Shown here piece after piece: positions 62,115 through 64,000 of a stretch of DNA of 64,000 bases. The DNA is from Azadirachta indica. Taxonomy: Eukaryota; Streptophyta; Magnoliopsida; Sapindales; Meliaceae. The stretch covers positions 12,744,363 to 12,808,362 of the forward strand of contig CM040449.1 in the NCBI GenBank assembly GCA_022749755.1, given 5' to 3'. The number at the start of each line of letters is the position of its first letter. Within the stretch, counting starts at the first letter, position 1. A program made the translations under genes and the position numbers. The notes beneath the pieces were generated by a model. The model was not told the DNA's origin, made no database searches, and was given only the letters and a program-made list of their open reading frames with translations.

Positions 62115-62540
62115 CTAGGTAGTGTTTATTTTTTTTATTTAAAATTTGAACGTGGATAAAATCTAATTTTACTGAAATATAAATTTGATTGATTTATTTA
62201 TTTTTCTTTAAATATTTGAATATAAATATTAATTTTTTTTAAAAAAAAAAAAAATTTAAAACTGATATGTTGACATAAGTATCTTAAAAAATTTTAAATT
62301 AATATATTAAATTATAAACATATATAAATATTGAATAATAAACTAAAGGTATTATTCACAAATAAAATATTTAAATTATTCAGACTTTTATTCATTCAAA
62401 TTTAACTTAAAATTTTTAACCTAATTATATTTAAATATTTTTAATAAATATTCAAATATAAGTTAAAAAAATGACTTTTAAATATTTGAATAATTATATT
62501 CAAATTTCAATTAAAAAAAATAAATAAACCTGTGACCTAA
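62115..62540. mobile_element. Possible MITE, about 425 bp
   Basis: The left end TAGGTAGTGTTTATTTTTTT continues into ATTTAAAATTTGAA. The right end on the minus strand reads TTAGGTCACAGGTTTATTTA and continues into ATTGAAATTTGAATATAATT. Ends pair over about 40 bp; the interior is AT-rich with repeated AAATATT(T)GAATA phrases. Confidence 0.5.
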
Positions 62541-63310
62541 TTAGTAGTTAAATTATTATATCTTTTACATGTGGAATGATTTATTTTATGCGATATCTCA
62601 TTATCTTTTTCATAGGCACACTATCAATAGTATCAAGTTTTGGTGGAAATCTACTTGGATCAATTTTGTTAAAGTGCAATTCATAAATTTACATTGGTAT
62701 AGAAAGATATTTATTTTCATAGCAAGATAATTGTACTTCAATAGAGGAAAATAAAGAGGGGGGGCCAAGATATTTGATGCTTCTCAAAGTGCCTTAAATA
62801 AGGAAATTTAATTTAAATTCAACAACTGAATTAATTAATTCTATATTATCTACCAAGTGTGGTACTATTCTATTTTAGCTCTTAATTTATGTGTTAATTG
62901 TTAAAGGGCAAAGTGTTTTACGCTCCAATTTTGTTTTTCTTCTCTTTTATCATTATTCTCAATAAAAAAATTTAAAATATTTTCTCTTAAAAGAAAAGGA
63001 AAAATCTAAAAAGTAACAAGTACTACATTACATTTTCACTTTCACTTTTCCTTTATCCATGGCTTTAATTTCTTAAAATACACAATGCCTCCAAAATAAG
63101 CCTTCTTGGGATGATTTTTCTAGCAATTAGAATCTTTTCTTCTTTAAACCAACTCAAGACTCAGTTTTAAAAATGTGTATATGTAAGTCTATTGACCTCA
63201 TTATTTTCAACAGGAAATTAAAGCAAATTATATGGACAGAATCTGAAAATGAAAAAAGCTATTAGAAAAAGCACTTTCACTAATCAACATTTTCATGAAA
63301 TAATAATAAT

Positions 63311-63494
63311 GCCTTGTTTGGTTAGCTAAGGAATTCCAAATTTAGGTCATATTCATATTAACATAGTGCATACCAACCCAAACCTCTTATAGTGGTTTCC
63401 TATATCACACCAAATTGATGTGATCATTTCCACTTAAAACCAAGCTCTCTCTTGATATTGTTGCTAATTAAACCCTAAATACAACCAAACAAAG
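63311..63494. mobile_element. Possible MITE with CCTTGTTTGGTT ends
   Basis: Starts GCCTTGTTTGGTTAGCTAAG. The right end on the minus strand is CTTTGTTTGGTTGTATTTAG. About 184 bp, no ORF. Ends of the CCTTGTTTGGTT type are common in plant hAT- and Harbinger-related MITEs. Confidence 0.55.
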
Positions 63495-64000
63495 TGGTTC
63501 TGCAGGGTCTAATTCCCAATTAAAACGGTAGCCATAGAAGCACTTCTGCCTAATGATGCTCAATCATGTCAAGCCTCTTAGTGCTTATGATCACGTACCT
63601 AGATTTCTATAGTTCGAAGAATTTCAAATGAAATTCTAAAAAATAAGGTCTCACATTCAAACGCTCACGTATGTTATTTACATCAATTAGTCAATCACTT
63701 CGATCTTACAATATTCACATTACATATGAGAACCCACATCGCCTAGGGTTACATACAAGAATATTGCACTACATTAAACATTATTCTGAGTTCATAAGAT
63801 TATATTATACTAAGAAGGGAACAGCTTGTGTGTGTAGGGGTCCTTCATGCCTTGTTCAGACGTGGCAAAATTTCCGATTTCTTAACTTTCCATTGATGAG
63901 TATTTGAGCTAAATTTGATTCCACTTTACTATTACTACACAGTGATGTAATTGACAAGTATAAAGCAGGCGGGAAAAAGTGCTTTTTTTTCCTGTGGAAA

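Larger units (their letters stand above)
57916..64000. other. Intergenic region at the right end
   Basis: No supported gene. Orphan exon-like frames at 59244-59370 and 60575-60760, an LTR-like GC-richer patch at 61000-61230 and two MITE-like elements (62115-62540, 63311-63494) are listed separately. A GAAGAA-rich stretch lies at 58319-58395. The last kilobase (63500-64000) is mixed-composition sequence with no clear coding frame; a gene could start beyond the window. Confidence 0.5.

Noticed and set aside
1..64000. tRNA, rRNA, CRISPR or organelle-derived segments
   Set aside because: No tRNA-like B-box/A-box pair, rRNA signature or regular spacer array was seen in a visual pass of both strands.

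Overview
This is a very AT-rich stretch of nuclear DNA from a flowering plant, almost certainly a eudicot. It has GT-AG introns, plant-only transcription factor families, plant transposon relics (CACTA, LINE, LTR-type), many short inverted-repeat elements (MITEs) and long microsatellites. The species cannot be fixed from the sequence. No prokaryotic, organellar or CRISPR-like feature was seen.

Only three protein-coding genes are well supported, and all are trihelix (GT-factor) transcription factors. (1) 10783-12123, plus strand: an intronless SH4/SIP-like trihelix gene of 446 residues, similar to Arabidopsis At1g21200/At1g76870. Its 5' leader carries a distinctive 28-codon upstream ORF. (2) 27441-29928, plus strand: a two-exon GT-2/DF1-type gene with two trihelix domains. 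Two compensating single-base frame changes break its reading frame in this copy. (3) 41409-43654, minus strand: an intact two-exon GT-2/DF1-type paralog of 594 residues. Genes 2 and 3 are convergent and about 11.5 kb apart. From memory, Arabidopsis At1g76870, At1g76880 (DF1) and At1g76890 (GT2) form the same kind of cluster, so this looks like an old, conserved trihelix neighbourhood. Genes 2 and 3 also share several short non-coding blocks in their promoters and leaders, in the same order.

Layout: 1-1788 is the decayed end of a CACTA transposon with an Ulp1-like protease remnant. 1792-4097 is LTR-type debris and 4098-5330 is a dead LINE 3' end. 5340-10200 is intergenic and includes a ~1 kb foldback element. 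10200-15480 is gene 1 with a long, less AT-rich downstream zone that may be a spliced 3' UTR or an antisense gene relic. 15480-26550 is intergenic with tandem repeats. 26550-30350 is gene 2. 30350-41340 is intergenic with MITEs. 41340-44260 is gene 3. 44260-64000 is intergenic with MITEs, a duplicated ~190-bp segment and a few orphan exon-like ORFs.

The most interesting signals are the uORF of gene 1, the paired frameshifts of gene 2, the shared promoter blocks of genes 2 and 3, and one MITE family (about 220 bp, ends near GGATCAATG) present in several copies and often flanked by (TA)n/(GA)n tracts.
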